Shown in pieces: positions 54,651 to 63,004 of a stretch of 64,000 bases of DNA. Every line of letters begins with the position of its first letter. Positions within the stretch are counted from its first letter, which is position 1. The translations under genes and the position numbers were made by a program. The notes under the pieces were generated by a model. It saw only the letters and a list, made by a program, of their open reading frames with translations, was not told where the DNA came from and made no database searches. Source of the DNA: Jatrophihabitans sp. (GTDB taxonomy: Bacteria; Actinomycetota; Actinomycetes; Mycobacteriales; Jatrophihabitantaceae); the NCBI GenBank assembly GCA_036389035.1, contig DASVQQ010000031.1, positions 26,723-90,722 of the forward strand. The letters run 5' to 3'.

Positions 54651-56305
54651 GCGGCCGGCGGCAGTCCCAACAGCTGGCGCAGGTAGCGCACCGGCGGCGA
54701 GCCGAAGCTCAGCATGGTGTCGTGCAGCTGCCGGTCCGACCAGGACGGGTGGGCCTGGCGCAGGTCGGCGACCAGCTGCAGGACCTCGAGGTAGCCGACG
54801 TAGTAGCAGGACAGCTGGGTCGAGCTCAGCTGCACCCGACGCCACTTGCCGGTGGCCTCGCCTTCCTCCTGGTACCCGCGGGTCATCATCAGCTCCATGG
54901 CCTCGCGCTGGTCGAGGTCACCGGAGTGGAAGGACACGTCCATGATGGTGTTCAGGATGGCACGCAGCTGCATCTTCAGCTGCTGCATGCGCACCGCCGC
55001 GGCCGCTTCGGCGGAGATCTCGCCGCGGTACTTCAGGGTGGCCATCAGCTCCTCGGCATAGACCGCCCAGCCCTCGATGAACGAGTCACTGCCGAACACC
55101 CCGCGGATCGGGTTGGCGCCCTGGTAACGCTGGTTGTGCGACAGCTGCGCCACGTGGCCGGGCATCCCCTCATGGATGGTGAGGTTGTGCAGCATGTGGT
55201 TGTTGTACTCGCGGTAGAACGAGCGGACCTGATCCTCTGACCAGTCCTTCGGCGTGGGCGAGACCGCGAACTGGGTGGCCAGCGGCGCGGTCTCCAGCAC
55301 CCCGACCGCTACGCAGTAGGCCACCGCCACGCCGCGATCGATCTCGGGCATCTCGATGATCTCCACCGGATCGTCGTGCAGGGTGAGCAGGTCGTGCTTG
55401 CGCACGAAGTCGGTGGTCTCGGCCATCGCCTCCCGGCACAGCTGCAGGATGGTCTCGCTGGTGGGCGCGTCGGCGGCCAACCGGTTGAACTCGGCTGCGA
55501 TCGCGGCCCGGTCGGGGTTCGCCGACCCGGTGGTCTGGCCGACCAGGTCGGCCAGCTCGCTCTCGACCCGGTCCAGATCGCGGTAGGCCTGCTCCAGCAA
55601 CAGCTTGGGCTGCCACGGGGTGGCCAGCACCAGCTCCAACTTGCTGGCGTAGAGATCGTTGCCGAGCCTGGCGGGCCGCTGCGCTCCGGCCAGCTCGGCA
55701 CGCAACCAGTCCTGGTGCTCGCGTACCGCCGCCGCCGCCCGGCTGATCTCCTGCGACAGGTCCGGGCTGCCGCCCGTCTCGGCTATCGCCGCGGGAATCT
55801 CGCCCTCGATCAGGGCAAGGGTGCCCTCGAACTGCCCGATAGCGGTCTGGACGTGAATTGCGGACATGCCGCTCAACCGGCCGCGGGCCGCCTCGAGGTA
55901 GTCCGGAACCGCGCGCAGCCGGCCGGCCACGCCGGATAACCGTTCCGGCAACGGAGCAAAGTCTCTGGTGAGCAGCGCGTACAACGCTTGCCCCGGGTTG
56001 TGGACCATCGGATTCCAGCTGGCCTCGTCAAGGTCTGTCAGGCTGAGCAGCTCACTTTCCGACGCCGTCCGCAGGATGTCACGGTCGACGGCGTCCGCGG
56101 TGTCCAGCTGGTCGGCCGGCAGCTCGTCCAGTCGCGCGATCAGCGAGCGGAGCTCGTCGGCGCGGCGCTGTCCGGCGGCAGCCGACGGATCGCTCAACTG
56201 GTCGTCATGGCTGTGATCACCCAGCATGGTGGCCGTATCGGGGTAATGCGCGCATAACGAGGCCACCGCGTCGTTGGCGATCTTGGTGAAGTGTTCAGAG
56301 GTCAT
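54647..56305 (-). CDS. DUF885 domain-containing protein
   Basis: Mostly helical protein of 552 residues. The signature HEGMPGHVAQLSHN near residue 385 resembles a metallopeptidase HExxH-like site, and FIEGWAVYAEELM follows about 35 residues later, as in other DUF885 proteins, which are thought to be zinc carboxypeptidases. No signal peptide. ATG 56305 is supported by TACCGT 6 nt upstream. It is the first gene of an operon with the GDPD gene. Confidence 0.92.
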   Translation of the reverse strand: MTSEHFTKIANDAVASLCAHYPDTATMLGDHSHDDQLSDPSAAAGQRRADELRSLIARLDELPADQLDTADAVDRDILRTASESELLSLTDLDEASWNPMVHNPGQALYALLTRDFAPLPERLSGVAGRLRAVPDYLEAARGRLSGMSAIHVQTAIGQFEGTLALIEGEIPAAIAETGGSPDLSQEISRAAAAVREHQDWLRAELAGAQRPARLGNDLYASKLELVLATPWQPKLLLEQAYRDLDRVESELADLVGQTTGSANPDRAAIAAEFNRLAADAPTSETILQLCREAMAETTDFVRKHDLLTLHDDPVEIIEMPEIDRGVAVAYCVAVGVLETAPLATQFAVSPTPKDWSEDQVRSFYREYNNHMLHNLTIHEGMPGHVAQLSHNQRYQGANPIRGVFGSDSFIEGWAVYAEELMATLKYRGEISAEAAAAVRMQQLKMQLRAILNTIMDVSFHSGDLDQREAMELMMTRGYQEEGEATGKWRRVQLSSTQLSCYYVGYLEVLQLVADLRQAHPSWSDRQLHDTMLSFGSPPVRYLRQLLGLPPAA

Positions 56306-56311
56306 GGCCAG

Positions 56312-56317
56312 ACGGTA
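56312..56317 (-). promoter_or_regulatory. -10 hexamer of the DUF885 gene
   Basis: TACCGT on the minus strand, 6 nt before the ATG at 56305. Confidence 0.5.
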
Positions 56318-56358
56318 GTCGCGGAACGGCACTGTTGGCTGCACTGGTTGCTGCACTG

Positions 56359-57369
56359 TCAGGATTTGAACAGCGCGCTATAGGCGTTGATCGCCGGCTG
56401 GCCACCCAGATGGGCGTACAGCACGATCGAATCGCGCGCGATCTCACCGGTGCTGACCAGGTCGATGAGCCCGGCCATCGACTTGCCCTCATAGACCGGA
56501 TCGATGATCACGCCTTCCAGGCTGCCCGTGAGCCGCATCGCGTCCAGGGTGGATTGGACCGGAATGCCGTAGTAGTCACCGGCCCAGCCGTCCAGCACGG
56601 TGATCTCGTCGTCGCGCAGTTCCCGTTCCAGGCCGATGAGCTCGGCGGTGTTGCGCGCGATCCGCTCGACCTGGGCCCGGGTCTCGGTGATCTTGGCCGA
56701 GGCGTCGATGCCCAGCACCCGGCGTGGCCGGTCCTGCCCGGCGAACCCGGCAATCATCCCGGCATGGGTGGAACCGGTCACGCTGCAGACGACGATGGTG
56801 TCGAAGAAGACGCCCAGCTCGGCCTCCTGCTGCTGCACCTCATACGCCCAGTTCGCGAAGCCGAGGCCGCCCAGCCGGTGGTCGGAGGCGCCTGCCGGGA
56901 TCGGGTAGGGCACGCCGCCGCCGTCGGTGATCTCGGCCAGGGCGTTCTCCCAGCTCTGCTTGAAGCCGATGCCGAAACCGGCTTCGACGAGCTGGACGTG
57001 GGCACCCATGATCCGCGACAGCAGGATGTTGCCGACCCGGTCGTTGACCGAGTCGGGCCAGTCCACCCAGCTCTCCTGCACGAGCCGGGCCTGCAACCCG
57101 AGCTTGGCCGCGACCGCCGCGACCTGGCGGGTGTGGTTGGACTGCACGCCGCCGATCGAGACCAGGTGGGTCGCGCCCTGCGCCAGCGCCTCGGGAACCA
57201 GGTACTCCAGCTTGCGGGTCTTGTTGCCGCCGTAGGCCAGGCCGGAGTTGCAGTCCTCGCGCTTGGCCCAGATCTGGGCGCCGCCGAGATGGGCGCTCAG
57301 GCGCTCCAGCGGATGCACCGGGCTCGGCCCGAAGAGCAGCGGATAGCGGGGAAAGTCGCTCAAGGCCAT
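56359..57369 (-). CDS. acdS: 1-aminocyclopropane-1-carboxylate deaminase
   Basis: PLP enzyme that opens ACC, the ethylene precursor of plants, to 2-oxobutyrate and ammonia; 336 residues. The PLP lysine is K50 in CNSGLAYGGNKTRKLEY, the phosphate-binding loop is CSVTGSTHAG, and PVYEGKSMAG gives Y293 and E294. E294 and L321 (YAHLGG) correspond to E295 and L322 of the Pseudomonas enzyme, which separate true ACC deaminase from D-cysteine desulfhydrase. AGGAG lies about 10 nt before the ATG. No AcdR-type regulator is adjacent. It suggests interaction with plants. Confidence 0.93.
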   Translation of the reverse strand: MALSDFPRYPLLFGPSPVHPLERLSAHLGGAQIWAKREDCNSGLAYGGNKTRKLEYLVPEALAQGATHLVSIGGVQSNHTRQVAAVAAKLGLQARLVQESWVDWPDSVNDRVGNILLSRIMGAHVQLVEAGFGIGFKQSWENALAEITDGGGVPYPIPAGASDHRLGGLGFANWAYEVQQQEAELGVFFDTIVVCSVTGSTHAGMIAGFAGQDRPRRVLGIDASAKITETRAQVERIARNTAELIGLERELRDDEITVLDGWAGDYYGIPVQSTLDAMRLTGSLEGVIIDPVYEGKSMAGLIDLVSTGEIARDSIVLYAHLGGQPAINAYSALFKS

Positions 57370-57490
57370 CTTCTACGACTCCTGATCTCGGACGCCTCGG
57401 CGCCAGGTGGACGGCGCTGGTGGCGCCGCGACCAGCCTAGGTGCGCCACCGGTCGTTGAGGCGACCCGCGGCGGATGAGATGCTCAGCCG

Positions 57491-57901
57491 GTGGCTGAGA
57501 TCGTGTTCTCCTCCGAGCTGGACGACGTGGACTGGTCGGCGCTCAAGCAGGCCCTGGTGGCCGACGACTTCGACAACCTGCGCACTCCCGAGCAGTACCG
57601 GGTCTCGCACCAGAACTCCCACGCCGTGATCTTCGGACGCTGCGACGGGCAGTTCGTGGCGAACGGCCGGATTCTCAGCGACGGGGTCTGCAACGCCTAC
57701 CTGGTCGACATCTGGACGGCGACCCCGTACCGCCGGCGCGGCGTCGGGCGCGAGGTGGTCAACCGGTTGCTGGCCACCGTGCCCGGCCAGCACGTCGGGC
57801 TGTTCACCGACGACATGCAGGCCTTCTACGAGACGCTCGGCTTCCGGCCGCAGACCGTCGGCATGAGCAAAGTGGTCGGCCGCTGGCTCGAGGGCGGCTG
57901 A
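57491..57901 (+). CDS. GNAT family N-acetyltransferase
   Basis: Acetyl-CoA-dependent acyltransferase of 136 residues. The acetyl-CoA pyrophosphate loop is YRRRGVGREVVNRLL, preceded by the strand VDIWTATP and followed by VGLFTDDMQAFYETLGF, the usual C-terminal half of the fold. The acceptor is unknown. The GTG start is divergent from acdS, and a cupin gene follows 39 bp downstream. Confidence 0.88.
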   Translation: MAEIVFSSELDDVDWSALKQALVADDFDNLRTPEQYRVSHQNSHAVIFGRCDGQFVANGRILSDGVCNAYLVDIWTATPYRRRGVGREVVNRLLATVPGQHVGLFTDDMQAFYETLGFRPQTVGMSKVVGRWLEGG

Positions 57902-57940
57902 CCCCTCACGGGTCGCTGTCGATTCTGCCAAGCTTTGCCC

Positions 57941-58309
57941 ATGGCAAACGTCCCCGTCGATCTCGGCGAGAAGCTGTCCGCGTTCTCCGAGCAGTGGGCG
58001 CCGAAGGTGGTCGCTCGGCTCAACGACTACGAGATCAAGGTCGTCAAGCTGCAGGGTGAGTTCATCTGGCACACCCATGACGACACCGACGAGCTGTTCC
58101 TGGTGCTGGACGGCGAGCTGCGAATCCAGCTCCGGGACGGCGACGTGACGCTGCGGCCCGGCCAGCTGTTCGTGGTGCCGCGCGGAGTCGAGCATTGCCC
58201 GGTCGCCGACGGCGAGGTGCGCGCGGTGCTGATCGAGCCGGCCGGCGTGGTCAACACCGGCACCGCCGGCGGCCCGCTGACGGCCGGCTACGACGACTCC
58301 CTGGCGTAG
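57941..58309 (+). CDS. Cupin domain protein
   Basis: Small beta-barrel protein of 122 residues. Metal-ligand motif 1 is HTHDDTDELFLVLDGEL (two His and Glu) and motif 2 is PGQLFVVPRGVEHCPV (His). Such stand-alone cupins may bind a metal and a small ligand or act as isomerases; no specific function can be assigned. ATG 57941 was preferred to TTG 57935. It converges with the DUF4157 gene. Confidence 0.88.
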   Translation: MANVPVDLGEKLSAFSEQWAPKVVARLNDYEIKVVKLQGEFIWHTHDDTDELFLVLDGELRIQLRDGDVTLRPGQLFVVPRGVEHCPVADGEVRAVLIEPAGVVNTGTAGGPLTAGYDDSLA

Positions 58310-58332
58310 CGGCTGGCAGCGGTCAGCGGCCC

Positions 58333-60498
58333 TTAGGCGTCATCGTCGTCTTTGATGCCGAACTTCTTGCGGATCTCCGCGCGTTGCCGCTGAATGCGCA
58401 GGGCGATGTTGGTGACGATCTGGGCGTTGCTGTGCAGGCTGGCCGACTCCCACCAGATCGCCATCGGGTCGGTGATGGTGTCCGTCTTCAGGTCGATGAA
58501 CCCGCACGGTCCCGGGTTCCAGCCCATGACCTGGGCTGCCGCGGTCCGCTTCTTGCGGCTGGTCGAGGTCATGTCGACGATCGCCGCGGTGACCTCGGCG
58601 ATGCCGTAGGTGTTGTTGGAGCGGATGCTGGTCACCAGCGACGCGCTGAGGTCCTCGAAGTTCTTCAGCACGTCGGCGTCATCGTCGGCGTGGGAGGCGA
58701 AGGCCTCCAGCTGATAGACCTTCGTGCCGATGACGGTGAGGCTGAAACCGTGGCCGCCCATGTGGATGTTGAAGATCATCGGCGTGCCGCCGGCGCTCGC
58801 GGCGAGTAGGTGGGTTTCCAGCAGGTGAGCCCGTTTGCGTTGGTCGGCTTGGGCATACTTGGCGTCCCGGGCGCCGTCCGAGGAGTTGGCGGCCACATCG
58901 CCCAGATCGTCGAACAGCCGCTGAGCGGTGTCGAAGCAGATGCTGAACCAGCGAGCGTCCTTGAGGTAGTCCATCACCTGGCTGTAGTCGATCTCGGTAA
59001 GGGAGTCGGTGCCGATCACCAGGGCCTGATATCGGCGTGCCGACACCTTCAGGCCCAGCTCGTCAAGGGCCGCCACGTCCTCTTTGATCAGCGAGTTGCA
59101 GGCGACGAGCACATCCTTGAGGGTGAGCGCCGGCGACTGCGGGTCCGGCTCCGCTGCCTCGGCCAGCTCGGTCAGCTTGTCCCAGGTGAAGGCGGACGGT
59201 TCCATCAGCTTGTCGAGCTGGGCGCAGCTGAATCGGCTGACGATGGTCCGGAACTGGCTCACCGACGCCGCCGGTTGGATACTGGCCGTGCCCGCCAGGT
59301 CCTCGGCCGACCAGCCGCTGCCCGCGTAGCCCACGATGTCAGCCCAGCTGGAGCTGACGTTCATCACGTAATCGACCTGCTCCGGGGTGAAGAACGCGAT
59401 CACCGCCTGCAGCTCGGGCGCTGTCGGGCGGGGGTCGAAGGCGGCGTGCCGGGCGAGGTCGGCGGCGGGCCACGCGGTGGCCACCAGCGCCAGCACCTCG
59501 GCCAGGCTGGCGCAGCTCGGTTGGATCTGGGCGAGCTGAGCAGCTGTCAGCTTGGCCATGATCGAGTTCAGCTCGGCGTAGGTCGGCGCCGGCTTCCGCG
59601 AGGCGAGTGCGATGGTGTCGGCGCTGGACCAGTTGTGCGCCTCCAGGGCGATGAGCCGCTCCTGGGAGTTCTCCAGCTGCGCCAGTTGCAGGATGCCCGG
59701 GCGCTCCTGCTCGGTATAGGCCCGGCGCACCAGTTCACCGGTGGAGCTGGCCAGGGTCGTTCTCGCCAGTACCGACACCGCGAGGTGCCCGCTGTGCTCG
59801 GGGTGACTGGCATGGTCGCAGGCCGGGGTGCCACGCCCGACCGCCTGCCGGCGCAGCGCGCCCAGAACCTGGTCGGCGCTGCGGTCGGCCTCGTGCTCGG
59901 CGGGGTCATTGGCCGCGCCGACGATCGGCCCGCCACCGGAGGAGCCGGTCGCGCTCTGCCGGACGTGGGAGAGCTCGTGGGCCAGCAGCCGCTGACCGGA
60001 CTGGGAGTCAGGGGAGTAGGCGCCCTGGGTGAAGTACACGTCCGAGCCGTAGCTGAACGCCACCGATTGCACCGATCGGGCGATGTGATCGGCCTCGCCG
60101 TCGGTGTGGATCCGCGCGGCGCTGGCCGCCGGGCCCAGTTGCTGGCCGATCTCGGTGGCCATGCCGGGGGTCAGCGGCCGGCCGCCGCCCTTGCGCCGGC
60201 GCAGAGCGGATAGCACCCCGTCCGGAATCGGGTTGCCGCCGAGCGGGTCGGCTGCGCCGGACAGCTCTCGCAGCAGCGGGCCGGCGCCGCCGGCGACCGC
60301 CAGTCCTGCCACGCCCAGTCCTGCCACGTCCAGTCCTGCCACGCCAAGTCCTGGTGCGGGCAGCGCGAGGGCTTGCTGGTCCAGCACGGGGGCCGCGTAC
60401 TCGGCGACCTCGGTGGCACGGTCATGCAGGGAGTCGTCGGACCGGTCAGCAGAGCCACGCGCACGCGTTGGCGTCGCTTGAGGCCGATCCTGTCCCAT
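58333..60498 (-). CDS. DUF4157 (eCIS-core) protein with papain-like C-terminal domain
   Basis: A 721-residue multidomain protein. Residues 83-215 form a DUF4157/eCIS-core domain: LTPGMATEIGQQLG, then LLAHELSHVRQ with the zinc motif HELSH (174-178) and the downstream EHEAD. Residues 285-450 hold repeats of about 45-55 residues built on W-x(3-4)-D/A-L-A (W290, W343, W385, W396, W439). The C-terminal part has C521 in WFSICFDTAQ and H583 in GGHGFSLTVIGTKVYQLEAF, the order and context of a papain-type Cys-His pair; E598 or a nearby residue could complete the triad. The layout is that of an effector or toxin with a self-processing-like N-terminal domain. No secretion machinery is seen. An AGGAA lies 12 nt before the ATG. 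Confidence 0.75.
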   Translation of the reverse strand: MGQDRPQATPTRARGSADRSDDSLHDRATEVAEYAAPVLDQQALALPAPGLGVAGLDVAGLGVAGLAVAGGAGPLLRELSGAADPLGGNPIPDGVLSALRRRKGGGRPLTPGMATEIGQQLGPAASAARIHTDGEADHIARSVQSVAFSYGSDVYFTQGAYSPDSQSGQRLLAHELSHVRQSATGSSGGGPIVGAANDPAEHEADRSADQVLGALRRQAVGRGTPACDHASHPEHSGHLAVSVLARTTLASSTGELVRRAYTEQERPGILQLAQLENSQERLIALEAHNWSSADTIALASRKPAPTYAELNSIMAKLTAAQLAQIQPSCASLAEVLALVATAWPAADLARHAAFDPRPTAPELQAVIAFFTPEQVDYVMNVSSSWADIVGYAGSGWSAEDLAGTASIQPAASVSQFRTIVSRFSCAQLDKLMEPSAFTWDKLTELAEAAEPDPQSPALTLKDVLVACNSLIKEDVAALDELGLKVSARRYQALVIGTDSLTEIDYSQVMDYLKDARWFSICFDTAQRLFDDLGDVAANSSDGARDAKYAQADQRKRAHLLETHLLAASAGGTPMIFNIHMGGHGFSLTVIGTKVYQLEAFASHADDDADVLKNFEDLSASLVTSIRSNNTYGIAEVTAAIVDMTSTSRKKRTAAAQVMGWNPGPCGFIDLKTDTITDPMAIWWESASLHSNAQIVTNIALRIQRQRAEIRKKFGIKDDDDA
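60302..60346. repeat. 15-bp tandem repeat in the DUF4157 gene
   Basis: Three copies of AGTCCTGCCACGYCM encode the GLxVAGLxVAG stretch (about residues 50-70) before the eCIS-core domain. Confidence 0.85.
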
Positions 60499-60570
60499 GA
60501 CCAGTGAGTTCCTACGTGTGCCCGAAACTGCTTCACGGGCAGCTTACACGCCGAGCTGGCTTTTGCCCGG

Positions 60571-60882
60571 TTAACGCGATTTATCATCACCGGCCTCGCC
60601 TTGAGTATCCTCATCCAGCCCCAGAACGGCCGCCACGCGATCGAGGATGCTCTGCAGCGCTGGGGAGCGAGCCTTCCAGGCAACGGCCTCTTCGAACAGG
60701 GCCAAGCCATCACGAGTCATTCCACCGCCGCTACTGACGACTCCTGCCAACATCGCATCCAGGGATGCCTCGATCACCTCGTCGTCCGTCATCGGCGGGC
60801 CACCGGTATAGGGAAAGAGCCGTCCCAACTCATCCCAGAGCCGGTCCAACTCTTCGAGCTCGTTTTTTGTAAGTTGCTTCAT
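60571..60882 (-). CDS. Hypothetical protein upstream of the DUF4157 gene
   Basis: Acidic protein of 103 residues beginning MKQLTKNELEELDRLWDELGRLFPYTGG, probably helical, without membrane segments. I do not recognise it. ATG 60882 was chosen because the longer frame adds Cys/Arg-rich sequence with no ribosome binding site. GC content is lower than in the surrounding core genes. It precedes the DUF4157 gene on the same strand and could be its immunity or chaperone partner, but that is inference from position only. Confidence 0.6.
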   Translation of the reverse strand: MKQLTKNELEELDRLWDELGRLFPYTGGPPMTDDEVIEASLDAMLAGVVSSGGGMTRDGLALFEEAVAWKARSPALQSILDRVAAVLGLDEDTQGEAGDDKSR

Positions 60883-60925
60883 TCCACAACCTCGCCGGGC
60901 ACATTCCCTGGGTTGGAATGGCAAG

Positions 60926-61276
60926 TCATCTCATGAACAGGTCGAATTCGGGAACCACCCACCGTTGGCGCCGAGAACCCGGCTCACGGGGCGGGACAAC
61001 CAGCTGCCCCCGCAGAATGGCGTCAGCCATGCTGATGTACTCGTTGAAGTCATGGACCAGGCTCTCCACGTCATCGCCGGCGGTATCCGAGCGCCAGCCC
61101 TGTGGCAGGGACAACCAGAGATGCACGCTATGGTTTTGGCCCAGTTCGACTCGCCTGCCATCGGGTGAGGAAACGTCGTAGGTGACTCTGTCACCGTCCT
61201 GTTGGCGGCGGATGTCCCACCGGCTCAGTCGCTCGTCGACGAGTTCATCGAGCTCCTGTAACGCACGGCTCGCCAT
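60926..61276 (-). CDS. Hypothetical protein
   Basis: A 116-residue protein, start ATG 61276 with GAGG 6 nt upstream. Sequence features: MASRALQELDELVDERLSRW at the N-terminus, then VTYDVSSPDGRRVELG and a Trp-rich VHLWLSLPQGW strand, suggesting an alpha/beta fold. I do not recognise the family. It is 43 bp from the previous small gene on the same strand, so the two and the DUF4157 gene may form an operon of accessory character. Confidence 0.6.
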   Translation of the reverse strand: MASRALQELDELVDERLSRWDIRRQQDGDRVTYDVSSPDGRRVELGQNHSVHLWLSLPQGWRSDTAGDDVESLVHDFNEYISMADAILRGQLVVPPREPGSRRQRWVVPEFDLFMR

Positions 61277-61646
61277 CGCTGACCTCAGAACTTCTCGCAG
61301 TAGTGACAACCAGTTGAAGGAGGCATACCTCCGGTCGAAGTGTAGGTTCCAGGCCGTTGACCGGCACCCGGGTTTCGATCAGGCGTCGGCGCGTTGAGGC
61401 CATGGGTCGTAGTGGTGATCGCGTGCCGGTAGGAACAGCCCGAAGAGGTCCCCTGCCAGGCCATTTGTCCGAAGTCCCACGGCAAGGCCCGAACCTTGTG
61501 CTGGCGCCAACTCCTGATAGTGACCGCTGGGTTCCTCCTGGGTGGAATACCTGCACTCGTACGGGTTTCGCGGAGCCTATAGAGATGGCGGGGGTGCGAG
61601 GGCCGCCGGGCGGGGCAATCCGGCGCGACGTGGCACGATCGCACAG
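61277..61646. other. Intergenic region without a supported gene
   Basis: About 370 bases. Several frames are open on both strands but none has convincing composition or motifs; the lower GC and a start-less extension of the hypothetical gene frame back to about 61380 hint at gene decay. The promoter of the AraC-type gene must lie at its right end (CACGAT ends 7 nt before the GTG). Confidence 0.4.
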
Positions 61647-62096
61647 GTGACCAGCAGACCCGCCGAGGCGCAGCGCCTGCGCGACCTCGCACTGCTGCGC
61701 CGGGTCCGCGACCGGATGGACCGGGAGTACGCGCAGCCGCTGGACGTCGAGGCGCTGGCCCGCGGGGTGCACCTGTCGGCCGGGCACCTCAGCCGCGAGT
61801 TCAAGCTCGCCTACGGCGAATCGCTCTACAGCTATCTGATGACCCGGCGCATCGAGCGCGCGATGGCGCTGCTGCGGCGCGGTGACCTCAGCGTCACCGA
61901 GGTCTGCTTCGCGGTCGGCTGCTCGTCGCTGGGCACCTTCAGCACTCGCTTCACCGAGCTGGTCGGCATGCCACCCAGCACCTACCGGCGGCTGGCGGCG
62001 CAGGGAGCTCCGGAGTTGCCGCCGTGCGTGGCCAAGCAGGTGACCAGACCGATCAGGAATCGAGAAGCGCCCGTCTCCGCGCCGGGCTTAACGTGA
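61647..62096 (+). CDS. AraC-family transcriptional regulator
   Basis: Short regulator of 149 residues made almost only of the DNA-binding domain: two helix-turn-helix motifs, LDVEALARGVHLSAGHLSREFK and VTEVCFAVGCSSLGTFSTRFTE, followed by the conserved GMPPSTYRR. There is no N-terminal ligand domain, so the effector may act through another protein. The GTG 61647 start is followed 6 bp after the stop by a VOC gene, a pairing seen repeatedly in actinobacteria. Confidence 0.92.
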   Translation: MTSRPAEAQRLRDLALLRRVRDRMDREYAQPLDVEALARGVHLSAGHLSREFKLAYGESLYSYLMTRRIERAMALLRRGDLSVTEVCFAVGCSSLGTFSTRFTELVGMPPSTYRRLAAQGAPELPPCVAKQVTRPIRNREAPVSAPGLT

Positions 62097-62101
62097 CTGC
62101 C

Positions 62102-62512
62102 ATGGACATCACCATTCACACCACCTTCCTTCCGCACGACGACCCCGACGCCTCACTGGCCTTCTACCGCGACGTCCTCGGCTTCGAGGTCCGCAACGAC
62201 GTCGGTCAGGGCCGGATGCGCTGGATCACGGTCGGCCCGCCCGACCAGCCCGGCACCTCCATCCTGCTGGCGCCGCCGGCAGTCGACCCCGGCATCACCG
62301 ACGACGAGCGCCGCGTCATCACCGAGATGATGGCCAAGGGCACCTACGGCTGGATCCTGCTGGCCACCAAGGACCTCGACGGCGCCTTCGACCAGCTGCA
62401 GGCCAGCGACGTCGACGTCGTCCAGGAGCCGACCGAGCAGCCGTACGGGATTCGGGATTGCGCCTTCCGCGACCCCGCGGGAAACCTGATCCGCATCCAG
62501 GAACTGCGCTGA
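62102..62512 (+). CDS. VOC-family (glyoxalase/bleomycin resistance-like) protein
   Basis: A 136-residue protein of the vicinal oxygen chelate fold: DASLAFYRDVLGFEVRND is the first beta-alpha-beta unit and FRDPAGNLIRIQEL the last strand with the conserved Glu/Asn positions. Members are dioxygenases, isomerases or antibiotic-binding proteins; none can be preferred. ATG 62102; likely co-transcribed with and regulated by the upstream AraC-type protein. Confidence 0.88.
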   Translation: MDITIHTTFLPHDDPDASLAFYRDVLGFEVRNDVGQGRMRWITVGPPDQPGTSILLAPPAVDPGITDDERRVITEMMAKGTYGWILLATKDLDGAFDQLQASDVDVVQEPTEQPYGIRDCAFRDPAGNLIRIQELR

Positions 62513-62518
62513 GCCGTC

Positions 62519-62971
62519 GTGATGGGCGAAGCCCGAGACGGTGAGACCCGCAAGGCCGACACGCTGGCGATGCTGGCGACCCAGGCGATCGACGTCTGGG
62601 TCGCCACCGCCTCGGCCGCAGGCGCGCCGTACCTCGTGCCCGTCTCGCTGGCCTGGGTGGACGAGCGAGTCGTGATCGCGGTCGACGGGTCCTCGACCAC
62701 CGCGCGCAACCTGACTGCGTCCGGCCAGGCCCGGCTCGGCGTCGGACCGACCCGCGACGTGGTGATGATCGACGCCGTCATCGAGAAGGCGGTCGACGTC
62801 GCGGCCGACGATGTGCTGGGCGAGGCCTACGTCGCACAGGCTGACTGGGATCCGCGCCGCAGCACGGGATACGTTTTCTTCGTGCTGCGGCCGGTCCGGG
62901 TGCAGGCGTGGCGTGAGGCGAACGAGATCGCGGGCCGGACGCTCATGCGCGACGGCACCTGGCTGGTCTGA
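62519..62971 (+). CDS. Pyridoxamine 5'-phosphate oxidase-family protein
   Basis: Flavin-reductase-like split barrel protein of about 150 residues. The pattern IDVWVATASAAGAPYLVPVSLAWVDERVVIAV and STTARNLTASGQARLGVG is typical of the small actinobacterial PPOX group, some of which bind F420 or FMN. Substrate unknown. It starts at GTG 62519 or ATG 62522, 6 bp after the VOC gene, so it belongs to the same operon. Confidence 0.85.
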   Translation: MMGEARDGETRKADTLAMLATQAIDVWVATASAAGAPYLVPVSLAWVDERVVIAVDGSSTTARNLTASGQARLGVGPTRDVVMIDAVIEKAVDVAADDVLGEAYVAQADWDPRRSTGYVFFVLRPVRVQAWREANEIAGRTLMRDGTWLV

Positions 62972-63004
62972 CACAGCTGACCGGTCTGAACAGATGGAGG
63001 GACG

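Noticed and set aside
61357..61692. Open frames on both strands between the hypothetical gene and the AraC-type gene
   Set aside because: Biased composition, no motifs, no plausible starts; may include decayed sequence.
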